Positions 9,747 through 19,799 of a DNA stretch of 64,000 nt are shown here, piece after piece. The translations under genes were made by a program, and so were the position numbers. Source of the DNA: Blepharisma stoltei (Eukaryota; Ciliophora; Heterotrichea; Heterotrichida; Blepharismidae). Below the pieces are notes generated by a model that saw nothing but the letters and a program-made list of their open reading frames with translations, had not been told where the DNA came from and searched no databases. Each line of letters opens with the position of its first letter. The first letter of the stretch is position 1. The stretch covers positions 248,001 to 312,000 of the forward strand of contig CAJZBQ010000027.1 in the NCBI GenBank assembly GCA_914767885.1. Reading direction: 5' to 3'.

Positions 9747-11949
9747 ATGGTGGACATACTGGGGTGCACTTTTGTAGCTCTTACTTATATGTTTTTGGCA
9801 TTGGGCGAGGGGATTGTAGTTTTTCAGCTTATCCCTCTATGATTTACAAAAAATAATGAGTATACTTGGGCTGGGATTTTTTGGATGATTATATATAATA
9901 TGCTTTATGATTTGAATTATCTTGCATAAGTTAAAAAATCACAATTTAAAATTACTATTTTCTGAAAAAAAATAGCACCGGGTTGAAGAAAATATAACTA
10001 GTTTAAACTGAATTCAATTTAAAGCAGCCTATATGCATGATTTTGGCAATTATTTCTCATCTAAAAGCTCTTCTTGGCGATCCCGGATACACTCCTAACC
10101 TTCAAATTCCTGACAGCATTCCTCTAGAACGATTGCGATACTGTGATAGATGCAGCCAATGAAAACCTGAAAGAACTCACCATTGCAGCACTTGTCAGAG
10201 ATGTATACAAAAAATGGACCACCATTGCCCCTGGATAAACAACTGTGTTGGTGCTAAAAATCAAAAATCTTTTGTTTTGTTTCTAGTGTACGTATTTTTA
10301 GTGTGCTTGCTTACACTGATAATTATGAGCAGCATTACTTACTGGTATTTTACAAGATCATCAAAAAGAGTAGTATCAGGCAGCTTATTTTTGTTTATTG
10401 CAAGCGTAATGACTTCAATATTTGCTTTAACTTTTATGCTATTTACTGCGATTATGTTCTGGGAACAGTTGTGAGCAATAATCCACAACCAAACAGAAGT
10501 TGAAGAAATGAACCGAAGAATAGCACCGCAAAAGCCAATTTTTGAGAACCTAGCTTCTCTCCTTAATTAGAACAAAATATAGGTAAAATTTCTATTATTT
10601 TAGTTAATTAGCCCACTTTAAATTGAAAAGACATAATTTAATTTTTATAAAAAATATCTATAAACAAAAATCCTTGATACTCAATTTAGCTTCGCCAAAT
10701 CTAAAATTTATCTATCGCTTGCTCTATTTTAAAGGTGCAAGTGCTATCTAAGCAAATACTAGCTTTTTTTTGAGTAAATAATTGTATAATTTAGTGTTTT
10801 ATAGTTATAAATTTTTTTTAAAAATGAATCCCTTTAAGTTGTTAAATTGAATAGGCTTATTTGGTCTAATTTAAAAGGGGGAGGGTAAAGAATTCAATGG
10901 GTATATCCGTAATTATGTGGTGAAATCCCTTTGCTGAGCCCCCTGAGCCTGATTATATGGAGTCTTACTTACTTACTTATTATAAAGAGTTCCCGCAGTA
11001 GGCTCGGGAGCCACTACTACTCGCCTCCATCATCGCTCGATCGCTTGCTTGCCAGCTCGAATATGGCCTTGCACTATGTTGATCCTCAGGGATGAGAGTT
11101 TACACTGGATTATCATGCCATGTCTTAACGGATTAGCTTCCAGAAAATTCGAGAAATCATATTTTCTATCACCTGATAGCCAAGATGGAAATTCAAAGAC
11201 TAGGACGCAATACCTATTATCGCGCTGGGGAGCATGCCCGAATCGCTAACTCCCCCCCCCTCCGTGAGTGAACAAAAAAATTTTGTTCACTCACGGAGGG
11301 GGTCAATTTTTTTTTTAAAAACAATTTATATATAAATTTTCTAAAAAAAATATTTTTTTTCGAAATTTAAAAAAATCCTAATTCGAAAAAATTGGAAAGA
11401 AATATTAATTTAATTTATAAAATTTATGTTTTTAAAAAGCAATTTGTTTAAAATTAAACAGAATTAGCTCTAGATTTCATTTATACTAATTATCATTTAT
11501 ATATCAAAAATTTTTTTCCATAAATTTTTTTTCTATTAAAACAATTTTTGCTCACTCACGGAGGGGGGGAGTAAGAAACCCAATTCTGGGGCAACTTGGC
11601 ATCCTCTTTCCAACTTTTAGCTCCCTCTCCCCATAGGTAAAAACTGGCTTGAACAAGATAATGAAGTCAGCATCCCAGACATTGAGATTCACCAGACAAT
11701 CAAAAACCTGGTCGAATGCACATTCGAACGTTATCCTCAATTCCAAAAGTCTCCCAATGATCTATCTACAGGTGCGAGAGAGTGAGCTGGCTCGCCAATC
11801 CATTTAATTTAGATAATTATATGGAGCCACTTGAAGTTCAACCAAAAACAGAGTCCAGTACATGAGTATACTGGGTTGGATACGCAGTATGTGGCTGCGT
11901 TATTTTAGCTGCAACGTTTATAATTGTCAAAGTGATATGGATAAAGTAA
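9747..11949 (+). CDS. DHHC palmitoyltransferase, split by three inserts
   Basis: Membrane S-acyltransferase. The zinc-binding domain reads [20 protein letters not shown] followed by [13 protein letters not shown], with TGA as the conserved Trp of [11 protein letters not shown]. Two transmembrane segments precede it, two follow ([40 protein letters not shown]), and a further hydrophobic helix lies near the C-terminus. Inserts at about 9892-10031 (in TM2), 10551-10885 (class B) and 10963-11815 (class C with a nested MITE) must be removed. The joined C-terminus reads [19 protein letters not shown] and [18 protein letters not shown]. Stop TAA at 11947. Confidence 0.92.
9892..10031. other. IES in TM2 of DHHC gene, boundaries tentative
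   Basis: The frame hits TAA after DLNYLA and resumes at [19 protein letters not shown]. Joining TA 9892-9893 to TA 10032-10033 gives [17 protein letters not shown], the right length for TM2 before the conserved SHLxxLxxDPG. Ends do not match class A or B. Confidence 0.6.
10551..10885. mobile_element. Class B MITE-like IES in DHHC gene
   Basis: 335 bp between TA 10551-10552 and TA 10886-10887. Ends CTCTCCTTAATTAGAAC and, inverted, CCCTCCCCCTTTTAAATTA. Excision joins FENL to [12 protein letters not shown] in frame. Confidence 0.88.
10963..11815 (-). mobile_element. GC-rich retroposon-like element with nested MITE, in DHHC gene
   Basis: Flanked by an 11-bp duplication ATTATATGGAG (10952-10962, 11816-11826). 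The left end is TCTTACTTACTTACTTATTA, the reverse of a TAAG-repeat tail, so the element lies in minus orientation. A class A MITE (11247-11571) is inserted inside it. Removing the whole block restores [10 protein letters not shown]. Confidence 0.85.
11247..11571. mobile_element. Class A MITE nested inside the class C element
   Basis: 325 bp, TAA on both sides (CGCTAACTCCCC...GGGGGAGTAAGAA). Termini carry CCTCCGTGAGTGAACAAAA and its inverse. The host element continues on either side with GC-rich sequence, so the MITE landed after the retroposon. Confidence 0.88.
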
Positions 11950-11985
11950 TTTTTTATGTTATTAAATTTGCTTAAATTAACTAGC

Positions 11986-12634
11986 TTATAACACTCCTAG
12001 AGCTCGATAATCTATCATAGGCTGTGCTCGGGATATTAAATCGTTAACATTGAACCCAGACTGATAACTAATATTTTTTACTGTTGGAGACAGACTTCTC
12101 AAGACTGGTGGCGGGCTTTGGCTTGAATATTTTGTTTTGATTTTTGGCGGTATTTTTTTGACTGCCTTATGTATTTTTTCAAATACTCTTGGTGATCTAA
12201 GCCTATTTGAAGATGATCGATAATGTTTTTTGTTTAAGTATATTTGTGTATAGCTTAAACTAAGTTGGCCGACTGACATTGACCTATTTAATCCGTTTAT
12301 TGAGCTTTCTGAATAGTTTGTGGTCACTCTAGGACTGATTTGAGGACTAAAAGTGCATCCTTCAATTTCTCTTTTTGCGAGTCTTTTTCTTTCAAGTTCT
12401 ATTTTTTCATGCTTATATTTTAGCCAAAATTTTCCTCTCTCGAGAACGTCCATTTCGAGCAAATCTGGGGGCTCTTCATGCTCAAACACTTTTGGCCTTG
12501 CTCGAACTGCTTGTCTAAGTTCTTCTATAGACATTCCATGCACTTCGTGGATTTCCTGGGTGCGATTTTGACGATCTGTTTTAACTCCATTTGTCCCTCT
12601 TGATGTTGGTACTGTTGTTTCTCTTAACCCTCAT
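11986..12634 (-). CDS. Hypothetical basic protein with FSPQI motif
   Basis: Start at 12634 (MRVKRNN) with a 16-nt intron at 12597-12612, joining to RTNGVKTDRQNRTQEIHEVHG. Then MSIEELRQAVRARPKVFEHE, a charged helix (KYKHEKIELERKRLAKRE) and CTFSPQISPR, a short motif often seen in ciliate cytoskeletal proteins. The C-terminal half is Ser/Lys/Pro-rich and disordered. Function unknown. Confidence 0.68.
12597..12612 (-). other. 16-nt intron
   Basis: Minus-strand GTACCAACATCAAGAG. Removal puts the ATG at 12634 in frame with the long open frame downstream; without it no in-frame ATG precedes an upstream stop. Confidence 0.6.
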
Positions 12635-12770
12635 TTTATTGCAAGTAGATCTATATATTTTATAAGAATATTGAATTATTAAAAATTAATTTATTTACAG
12701 AATTTATTGATTAAATCTCATATTTCTAAATAAAATCACAGATAATAGCCTTTTTTTTTAGTATATCCAC

Positions 12771-13508
12771 TTAAAAATATTTAAAAATTATATATTTTTT
12801 CCATTCATTTTTGAACCAAAATAGAGTTAGAGGAGAGCTGACATCTAATGATGATTGCAATTTCGCAAAAGATTTTGGAGAGTTTAATTGGGTTGTGTCT
12901 GACGGAAACCTGAATACTTTCGTCGGAGCAGCTTGCCTTGGAGTAGTGTCTTTTGAATTTACTGATTTTTCCAATTCTTTTAGTGATATTTCAGTCTGTT
13001 TTGGTCTCGAAATGCTTGATACTTCATCAAAAGCATTCTGTGCATTTTCTTCTGGTTCCTGCTTCAATTGCATTTTTGAATATCTGGTATTAGACAGAAT
13101 TTCCTGAACTCTAGTCGAATAGTCCTTCTCATCTCTTACACCCTCTTCTTGCTCTCTTGATAACTTTGTGCTTCATTCCACTATTTTTCTCGAAGTATTG
13201 TTAATTTGAGGAACTGGTCTCAGATCTTTTACTTCTTCTGCTTGATACTTTATTTTTAACTCAGCCAGTCTTGCTTGAGCTGCTTGATGCTTCTGCATAA
13301 GAATTTCCTCAATTTTATAATCCAGTTTTTGAGGCTTTGGCTTTGGCTTTATTTTTTGTGTGTATACAAGAATTTCACTGTTCTTCTTTCTTAAGGCTGA
13401 ATCCTGCAGAAGTCGATCAAAAACATTGCCTTTAGAATAAGAAGTTTGGGACTGAATAAAATTAGATGAGTGATTTAGCTTGTCGTTACATACACGGAAA
13501 TCATTCAT
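12771..13508 (-). CDS. Hypothetical protein, helical
   Basis: About 245 residues on one frame when TGA is Trp (RKIVEWSTKLSREQEEG). Contains a Lys-Pro stretch (KIKPKPKPQKLDYK), a short coiled coil (QKHQAAQARLAELKIKYQAEE) and a Ser/Thr-rich C-terminal half. No domain recognised. It lies tail-to-tail with nothing obvious and is followed upstream by the HIT gene on the same strand. Confidence 0.65.
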
Positions 13509-13662
13509 TTTCTTTTATAATTTGGCTTGAAAAAATTCAAAATGAAATAAATCAGACACTCGCAATTATGTGCAATAGGGCGGTTCATTAGAACAGTTAA
13601 TTGTGAATTACTTAATATTTTATTATAAATCAATTTTTTGCTTATTTTTTTATAATTAAAAT

Positions 13663-14435
13663 TTATCCTGGAGGCCAGCCTAATTGTCTTCCGCCAATTA
13701 TATGAAAATGAAGGTGGTAAATTGATTGACAAGCTAATGGACCGTCGTTGATAACTAGTCTCCATCCTTCTTCAAGCTTTTCGTTTCTTGCAATTTCAGC
13801 AGCAGCCCACATCATATGCCCAAGTATATCTTTATGCTTTTCTTGAATTTGGTTAAGCCTTGTTAAGCTATCTCTTACTTTTGGAATTAATAAAATATGA
13901 GTAGGAGCTGCTGGGCTTATATCTCTAAATGCTAACACTTTATCATCTTCATAGACTATATTGGCAGGAATTTCCTTTCTGGCAATCTTGCCAAATAAAG
14001 TATCTTCATTTTCTGCAGGCGGCCTTGCTATTTTTGCTCGATCTACTTCTGAGAGGCTTCGTGATATTAGAGTGAGCCTCTTAATCCTGCTTCCGTGAGT
14101 AAACAAAAAAAATTTGGTTCGATCACGGGGGGATAAATATTTTTTTTAAAAATTATATATAAATTTTCTATTAAAATATTTTTTGGAAATTTAAAAATAT
14201 CCCAGTTCGGAGTGATTGGAAATCAAATATTAATTTAATTTGTAAAATTTATGTTTTAAAATTTAACAGAGAATTAGCTAGAAATTTCATTTACTAATTA
14301 TCACTTATATATCAAAATTGTATATTAAAACAAATTTTGGTTCGCTCATAGAGAGTGGGCTTTTGGGCAAAAAATAGGGATTTTTTCAAAGGTTTTGTTT
14401 GCTCACGGAGGTAAGTTAGCTATTCTTGTTAACAT
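13663..14435 (-). CDS. HIT-family nucleotide hydrolase (HINT type), probably mitochondrial, split by MITE
   Basis: Histidine-triad protein: HLHFHIIGG is the catalytic motif, preceded by FRDISPAAPTHILLIPK and ending LGWPPG as in HINT proteins, which hydrolyse purine nucleoside phosphoramidates. Removing the class A MITE at 14082-14416 places an ATG at 14435 and gives MLTRIAKRLTLISRSL, a basic, amphipathic leader resembling a mitochondrial presequence. Without excision the frame would open inside the MITE. Confidence 0.88.
14082..14416. mobile_element. Class A MITE IES in HIT gene
   Basis: 335 bp with TTA on both sides (14081-14083, 14416-14418). Ends TTCCGTGAGTAAACAAAA and GTTTGCTCACGGAGG. 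Excision restores RIAKRLTLISR. Confidence 0.86.
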
Positions 14436-14702
14436 ATTATTTTAACATATATATAATCCAATAAATAGATTTCTCAATTTTAGCATAAAATTTATTATGT
14501 TAAATAGAGTTTCGATAATAAAGTTTAGTATAGGCTTAACTTAATCAATATTTGCAATTGAAATTTTATATACTAATTCTGTGGAATTAATATTTTTTTA
14601 AATTTAGAAATTAAGTTAGTTTTTCAGTTTCATGGATTATTAGACAACCTGTTCTTTAAATAATAAATTTTTAGAATACTAGAGCTAATAGAACTAAAAT
14701 TT

Positions 14703-14957
14703 TTATAATAAGGTGCAACAGCTAGTTCTTCGCCTTTTTAGCTGCAAAGTGTGCCCTTCTCTAATATTTTGCTTATCAAGAGTGGTACTAAGAGGGAGTA
14801 GTCTTCCATTGTAGATCAATTCCAGTTCACTTGATGATACCGTCGTTATTTTAAGTGATATCAAGCACATTACGTTTTCAATTGTATCATCATAGTTTGG
14901 ATCAACAGATATAGCTTCAATTCCCAAGGTTCTTTCTGGCTCAATAGTAATTCTCAT
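14703..14957 (-). CDS. Ubiquitin-fold protein with C-terminal CaaX-like box
   Basis: 84 residues with a ubiquitin-like beta-grasp pattern: MRITIEPERTLGIEAISV, IENVMCLISLKI, LELIYNGRLLPLSTTLDKQN, IREGHTLQL. The last residues are CCTLL, so the CaaX box would be CTLL (Leu end, predicting geranylgeranylation), with another Cys before it. Plant membrane-anchored ubiquitin-fold (MUB) proteins have the same plan; orthology is not claimed. No diglycine, so conjugation is unlikely. Confidence 0.7.
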   Translation of the reverse strand: MRITIEPERTLGIEAISVDPNYDDTIENVMCLISLKITTVSSSELELIYNGRLLPLSTTLDKQNIREGHTLQLKRRRTSCCTLL

Positions 14958-14969
14958 ATTTTTATTGCT

Positions 14970-15139
14970 TACTTCCCCCTTAAACTGAAAACAAAATTAT
15001 TAAAATGTTAGTTTTCTTTAATAGCATCCTACTTAAGTTATTAATAAATTATTGATTTGTTATTATTAACTATAAATGATTACCACTTTTATCTATAAAA
15101 ATTAAATTTAAAGTATTTTATGTTAATTTAAACGGGAGT
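14970..15139. mobile_element. Class B MITE-like element upstream of ubiquitin-fold gene
   Basis: About 170 bp with TTA flanks. Ends CTTCCCCCTTTAAACTGAA and, inverted, ACTCCCGTTTAAATTAAC. It lies 12 bp before the start codon, so it may separate the gene from its promoter in this DNA. Confidence 0.7.
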
Positions 15140-15373
15140 TATTAAATTCTTATTATGAAACTAACTTAATCTAATCTTTATTTACAATGATCATTACTTA
15201 TTAATTATTTTTTAGATTTCTCTAGAATAGACAATTATTTTTGATATTTGCACTTGAATTCGTCATGTCCTGACACAAGTAAAATTATGATCTATTATCT
15301 TAATAAGAGTCAATTTAGATTCTAGACTTTCATAACCCACCCAACACGAATTTAAACAATATTTTAAATTAAA

Positions 15374-16021
15374 ATGAGAAAGCGACTCCAAAAGAAATCT
15401 AAGTCCGAGCCTAAGTATAAAGTATGTGACGCCAATGGAAACTTATTAGTCCGTTGTCTTGTGTGTATAGAAGGCATAGAGCCCGGCATTGCACGCGGTA
15501 TCATCGATTGCGGCCACGATCAATTTTGCTTTGCCTGTATCAAAGATTGGGCTAATGTCACTAATAAATGCCCGCTTTGCAATTTACGGTTCTACACAAT
15601 AAAAGAGCTAAATGGTCAGCAAACAATTTCAATCGAAGATAAAGACCAAAAGAAGCCTGAAGTAAACGATCCATTTCTTATTGAAGTGAGATGCATAAAG
15701 TGCGGGTCTGACCTTGATGAAGATATTATGCTTCTTTGTGACGAGTGCGACAATGGATTTCATACAACCTGCATTGGACTGAAGCAGATACCTGAATTAG
15801 ACGAATGGTTCTGTGATGAGTGTATAATAGAAAAACCATTAGAAATCCAAGAAAATCAAAAATTAGCGATGATTAAAGCGGGAAGGGAAGAGGAAAAAGA
15901 AGTTATTGAGCAGGAGCCGAAGAAAAGGAAAAGGCTTAGAAAATTAGGAGACCAAATTAAGAAAAACCAAAAGCGTAGAACTAGTTCATCTATGGAAAAT
16001 GTGGAAATTTGCTTGAATTAA
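15374..16021 (+). CDS. RING plus PHD finger protein (PHRF1-like)
   Basis: 215 residues. RING finger about residues 30-70: CLVCIEGIEPGIARG...CGHDQFCFACI...CPLCNLRF. PHD finger about residues 107-150: CIKCGSDLDEDIMLLCDECD...FHTTCIGL...WFCDECI. The C-terminus is a Lys/Arg-rich tail (PKKRKRLRKLGDQIKKNQKR), likely nuclear localisation. The RING-PHD order resembles PHRF1; probable E3 ligase reading histone marks. No insert. Confidence 0.86.
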   Translation: MRKRLQKKSKSEPKYKVCDANGNLLVRCLVCIEGIEPGIARGIIDCGHDQFCFACIKDWANVTNKCPLCNLRFYTIKELNGQQTISIEDKDQKKPEVNDPFLIEVRCIKCGSDLDEDIMLLCDECDNGFHTTCIGLKQIPELDEWFCDECIIEKPLEIQENQKLAMIKAGREEEKEVIEQEPKKRKRLRKLGDQIKKNQKRRTSSSMENVEICLN

Positions 16022-16217
16022 ATTTGACATTATAAATTTAACGAGAAACACATAATTAAAAAATAATAGGTAGACCCTAAAGCTTTGAAGAGAAGGAGGG
16101 AAAGTTTAAATTTAAATATGTTTATTGATATGAGACTATAGAGTCTTTATAAAAAATCAATAAAAATTCTCTTTTAGCAGCAGATTGCTGACTATAGATT
16201 GATTTATAATTAAATCT
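16022..16217. other. Intergenic, nothing recognised
   Basis: AT-rich spacer with no reading frame or repeat recognised before the MITE at 16218. Confidence 0.5.
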
Positions 16218-16547
16218 TACTCCCCCCTTCCGTAAGTGAATAAAAAAATTTTTTTATTCACGGAGGGGGGCTAATTTTTCTTTTCGAAATTTTTAAAAAA
16301 ATCCTGCTTCTCGAAAAATGGAAGGCAAATATTAATTTAATTTGTAAAATTTATGTTTTAAAAACGCAATTTATTTAAAATTAAACAGAATTAGCTCAAG
16401 ATTTCATGATAATAGTTATCACTTATATATCAAAATTTTTCCCATAAAATATTTTTCTATTAAAAAAATTTTTGTTCACTCATAGAGGGTGGGTTTTTGG
16501 CCAAAAAATAGCGATTTTTCTAATGGTTTTGTTCACGGAGTCAGTGA
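16218..16547. mobile_element. Class A MITE upstream of 16551 gene
   Basis: About 330 bp. Left end TTACTCCCCCCTTCCGTAAG; the right end is eroded (GTTCACGGAGTCAGTGATAA). The core matches other copies. It ends within a few bases of the next ATG. Confidence 0.78.
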
Positions 16548-16550
16548 TAA

Positions 16551-17321
16551 ATGGAATCAAAAATCTTTGACTGCACCTTAGATGAATGAATCAATATAAG
16601 GCCAGCCATTATTGATCTCGGAAAATGAAATATCCAAGAAGGCGAAGTTATAGAGCTGAATTACACTTTAAGCGAAAGTAAAAAATGTCTTTTAACATAT
16701 ATCGCAAATCAAGCCTCTGATCAATTCGATATAATTATATGATTCAATATGTGTAGAACCCTAAAAGTTGTGGATCTCAAAAATCCTCATAAAGTTCTAA
16801 TATACAGCAGTTTTAATCTCCAAGAATTCTTAATTCAAGCTGCCTCACTTTCAAGCTTTTTAAAAGATTCAAAGCTTAGATCTCTTATTATCATTGATTC
16901 ATATAACACTTTTCTCATGCATGATTCAGTTCTGCACTTAGATAAGAGCAATATTAATGAAAAACATAACAAAGAAGCATTGCTTGAGGCAGCACTTAGC
17001 AGGAAGCTTCAGCAGATATTAATAAAACTGAAACAAAAATATGGCTCCACTATTATTTTGTGTAGAAAAGAATATTTTCCAAAAAAAATTGCAAATATTG
17101 TTACAGCCACTGCAAGCTTTACATTTTACGCTGCTATGTGTGAGCCAGAAAAAGGAAAGCTCATTGATTCTAGATACTTTTTGCTGGAGTCTTGTTTTGA
17201 TGAAATAGGAAATATGCTTCATGCTTTAGTGAAACAAGAAAAATCATCTGTTGAGCTGATTCTGTTTAGGTATCCAATTGAATGGATTTTTCAAGATGAT
17301 ATCAAATACGAACCATTGTAA
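16551..17321 (+). CDS. Hypothetical protein, possible RecA-fold repair protein
   Basis: 256 residues on one frame with TGA as Trp (CTLDEWINIRP; LGKWNIQEG; IIIWFNM). A hydrophobic strand ending in Asp (SLIIIDSYNTF) followed by a helix and another strand (STIILCRKEYF) resembles the Walker B half of RecA/Rad51 paralogues such as XRCC2, but no clear P-loop is visible. Function is a weak inference. Confidence 0.6.
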
Positions 17322-17474
17322 AATAAAATAAAACCAATAATTTAATTAAGTTAATGCATATAAGTTTCAACGTATTCGATAGCAAGTAATTTTAGTTTTA
17401 ATTATTGATTTTATCTTATCAATAAAGCTATTTATCCTTATCTTAATATAACATTATACCAAATTCTATAAAAT

Positions 17475-18713
17475 ATGAAAGTAGAGGTCACTGATAAACA
17501 AAAGAATCACTATGTTCTTGAAATTGAAGAAAGTGCTTCACCTCAAGATTTTAAAAATCGTTTCCGCCAGGAGTATAATCAAGATATTGATAATTGCAAA
17601 CTAATTTACAAAGGCCGCGAGATTAAAGATGACAAAAAATTTTCAGACTACTCAATTATAGAAGGCTCTAAAATTGCGCTATTGGAATCAAAATTTCAGA
17701 AGCGAGAAGAAGTAAAAATCCCTCCTGAGCAGAATTTTTCAAAGCCAGTTTCGTCTTTTTCACAAAAACCTAAAATCCCTGAGCCTAATTTCCCACAAAA
17801 TATTTCATCAAGCTCAAAAAAGCCTCAAATCTCTTCAGAGCCGAATTTCCCACAACCAATTTCTTCTGGCTCTCAAAAGACTCAAAATTCCCTGTCTGAT
17901 TTAACGCCTTTGCAAAGGCTGAGCAGAGATTTGATGAGTCCAGCTACTGATGAACTGGTCTGCCAATTGATTATGATGGGCTTTGATCCTGAATTATCTA
18001 AACAGGTATTAATTCAAACAAATGGAAATTTAGAAGACTCTGTTGAAATTCTTATAGCTCAAACTCAGTATGATCAGCCTACAATGCAGGTCGCTTTGGA
18101 TAATATAAATAACGTGGTAGATCAATTTATGAGTAATCCGCAGTTTCAGCGTTTTATTGTGGAGATTGCAACCTCCCCAGACCAATATGAGCGAGTTATT
18201 TCACAATTGTCAATACAAGATCCTAATGTAAAAACATGGTTTTTGATCAATAAAGAAGCCTTTATTGAGGCTTGTAAGAAGAGAGTAATAATGCGCATTA
18301 ATAATACCCAAAGAAATCGAATTGAAGAAATCCCAGATCAACCAATCAAAAGACAAAATCAGGGTCAAATGGGAGGAGGGATGGGTGGAATGTTTGGAAT
18401 GGGTGGAATGAGTGGAATAGAAAGTCTAAGCAGTTTAGGAACTTTGGGAATGTTTGGAAATATAGGAGGTATGGGAGGAATTGACGGGATGAGTGGTATG
18501 GCAAGAATGGGAATGGACGGATCTGGAATGATGAGTGGCCTCGGAGGATTGGAAAACTTTGGAACGGGAAAAATGGACAGAATTATGAATAGAGGATCTG
18601 ATAAATTCTCAGAATTAAACAAAAAGAGCTCTAGTCCCCAAGAGTCAGATGAAGATAGTTCAATATCTGGCGAGGACTCTTTATCATCAGACATAGAGGA
18701 CAAAAACTTTTAA
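17475..18713 (+). CDS. Ubiquilin-like protein (UBL, UBA, Met/Gly-rich tail)
   Basis: 412 residues. N-terminal ubiquitin-like domain (about 1-72: MKVEVTDKQKNHYVLEIEES ... CKLIYKGREIKDDKKFSDYS). A UBA-type helix set follows at about 155-195 (QLIMMGFDPELSKQVLIQTN), then an STI1-like helical region (FMSNPQFQRFIVEIATSP). The C-terminus is Met/Gly-rich (GMFGMGGMSGIESL). Ubiquilins ferry ubiquitinated clients to the proteasome; here UBA precedes the STI1-like part, unlike the usual order. A shorter paralogue follows 139 bp downstream. Confidence 0.8.
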   Translation: MKVEVTDKQKNHYVLEIEESASPQDFKNRFRQEYNQDIDNCKLIYKGREIKDDKKFSDYSIIEGSKIALLESKFQKREEVKIPPEQNFSKPVSSFSQKPKIPEPNFPQNISSSSKKPQISSEPNFPQPISSGSQKTQNSLSDLTPLQRLSRDLMSPATDELVCQLIMMGFDPELSKQVLIQTNGNLEDSVEILIAQTQYDQPTMQVALDNINNVVDQFMSNPQFQRFIVEIATSPDQYERVISQLSIQDPNVKTWFLINKEAFIEACKKRVIMRINNTQRNRIEEIPDQPIKRQNQGQMGGGMGGMFGMGGMSGIESLSSLGTLGMFGNIGGMGGIDGMSGMARMGMDGSGMMSGLGGLENFGTGKMDRIMNRGSDKFSELNKKSSSPQESDEDSSISGEDSLSSDIEDKNF

Positions 18714-18852
18714 TATATTATTTTTGAATAAATTCAGCAATAAATATAAATTTGCCTAATAAATAATAAAGAGTTTGCTATATATTGAAGTACCAAAATA
18801 ATATATGAATAAAAATTTTTAAGCTCACACTTCTTATTAAAATTCTATAAAA

Positions 18853-19689
18853 ATGAAAGTTCACGTTTTAGATTCTCAAAAGAATAACTATGATATAGAA
18901 ATTGGTGAAAATGCTTCAATTCAAGATTTTAAAAATTTATTTTATGAGAAGTATAATCAAAACATTCAAAATTGCAAATTATTATACAAAGGTCGAGAAC
19001 TCAAAGGAGACAGGGATCTTTCCTCATATTCCATAGAAGAAGGCTCTAAAATTATGCTAATGGTAGCAAGACTGAATAAGCCGGTTGACACTGAAATTAT
19101 AGCACCACCAAAAATAGATCAGCCAATTAGGCCAATAGAAAAAAATTTGCCTGCTGAAACTCCTAAAATTTCAAGCAATGTTTCCCAAAGCCTTCAACAG
19201 AGAGATCAGCTTGATATTGATCCTATCATTAGTCAAGCCTTAAATGAGTTCACAAGAAATTCTAAAAATAACAACACTATTATTACCATAGTCAAGGACA
19301 AAAAATTGTTCACTAAAATGATCAAAAAGCTTAAAGACAGTGATGATTTATCATGAATATTTTTTGAACAATTTAAGCCTAAAATTATTCAGGCATGCAA
19401 AAATGCAATAAAATATCTGCCTCCAAAGGACCAAGAAGAAATCAATGAATATAAAAATAAGAGAAGGGAAGAAAAAGAAAAAATGAAGGAAATCAGCCAA
19501 AATGATATGGGAAGAGGGCTTGGAATGGGAGGATTTGGAGATTTTGGCCTTGATGGGTTCGGATTTGGAGGAATGGGAGGATTTGGAGCTATGGGAGGTA
19601 TGGGAGGATTTGGCAGAATGGGTATGAGTGGAATGGGTGGAATGGGAGGAATGGGGAAAATGGGTGGAGGAAGAGAAGAAGAAAAATAA
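18853..19689 (+). CDS. Second ubiquilin-like paralogue without UBA
   Basis: 278 residues after reading TGA at 19354-19356 as Trp (DDLSWIFFEQFKPK). The UBL domain is very close to that of the upstream gene (KVHVLDSQKNNYDIEIGENA; CKLLYKGRELKGDRDLSSYS). The middle is helical (KDKKLFTKMIKKLKDS) and the tail is Gly/Met/Phe-rich (GGFGAMGGMGGFGRMGMSG). The UBA is missing. Tandem position and shared UBL indicate local duplication. Confidence 0.78.
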
Positions 19690-19799
19690 AATCTTGGTTT
19701 TATTTTAAAGATTCAACATAAATTGGTGAAGAATTATTTTGAAAGAAAATATAAGAATATGAATTATTTAGTATTTAAAATTATGTATTGCAGGATATG

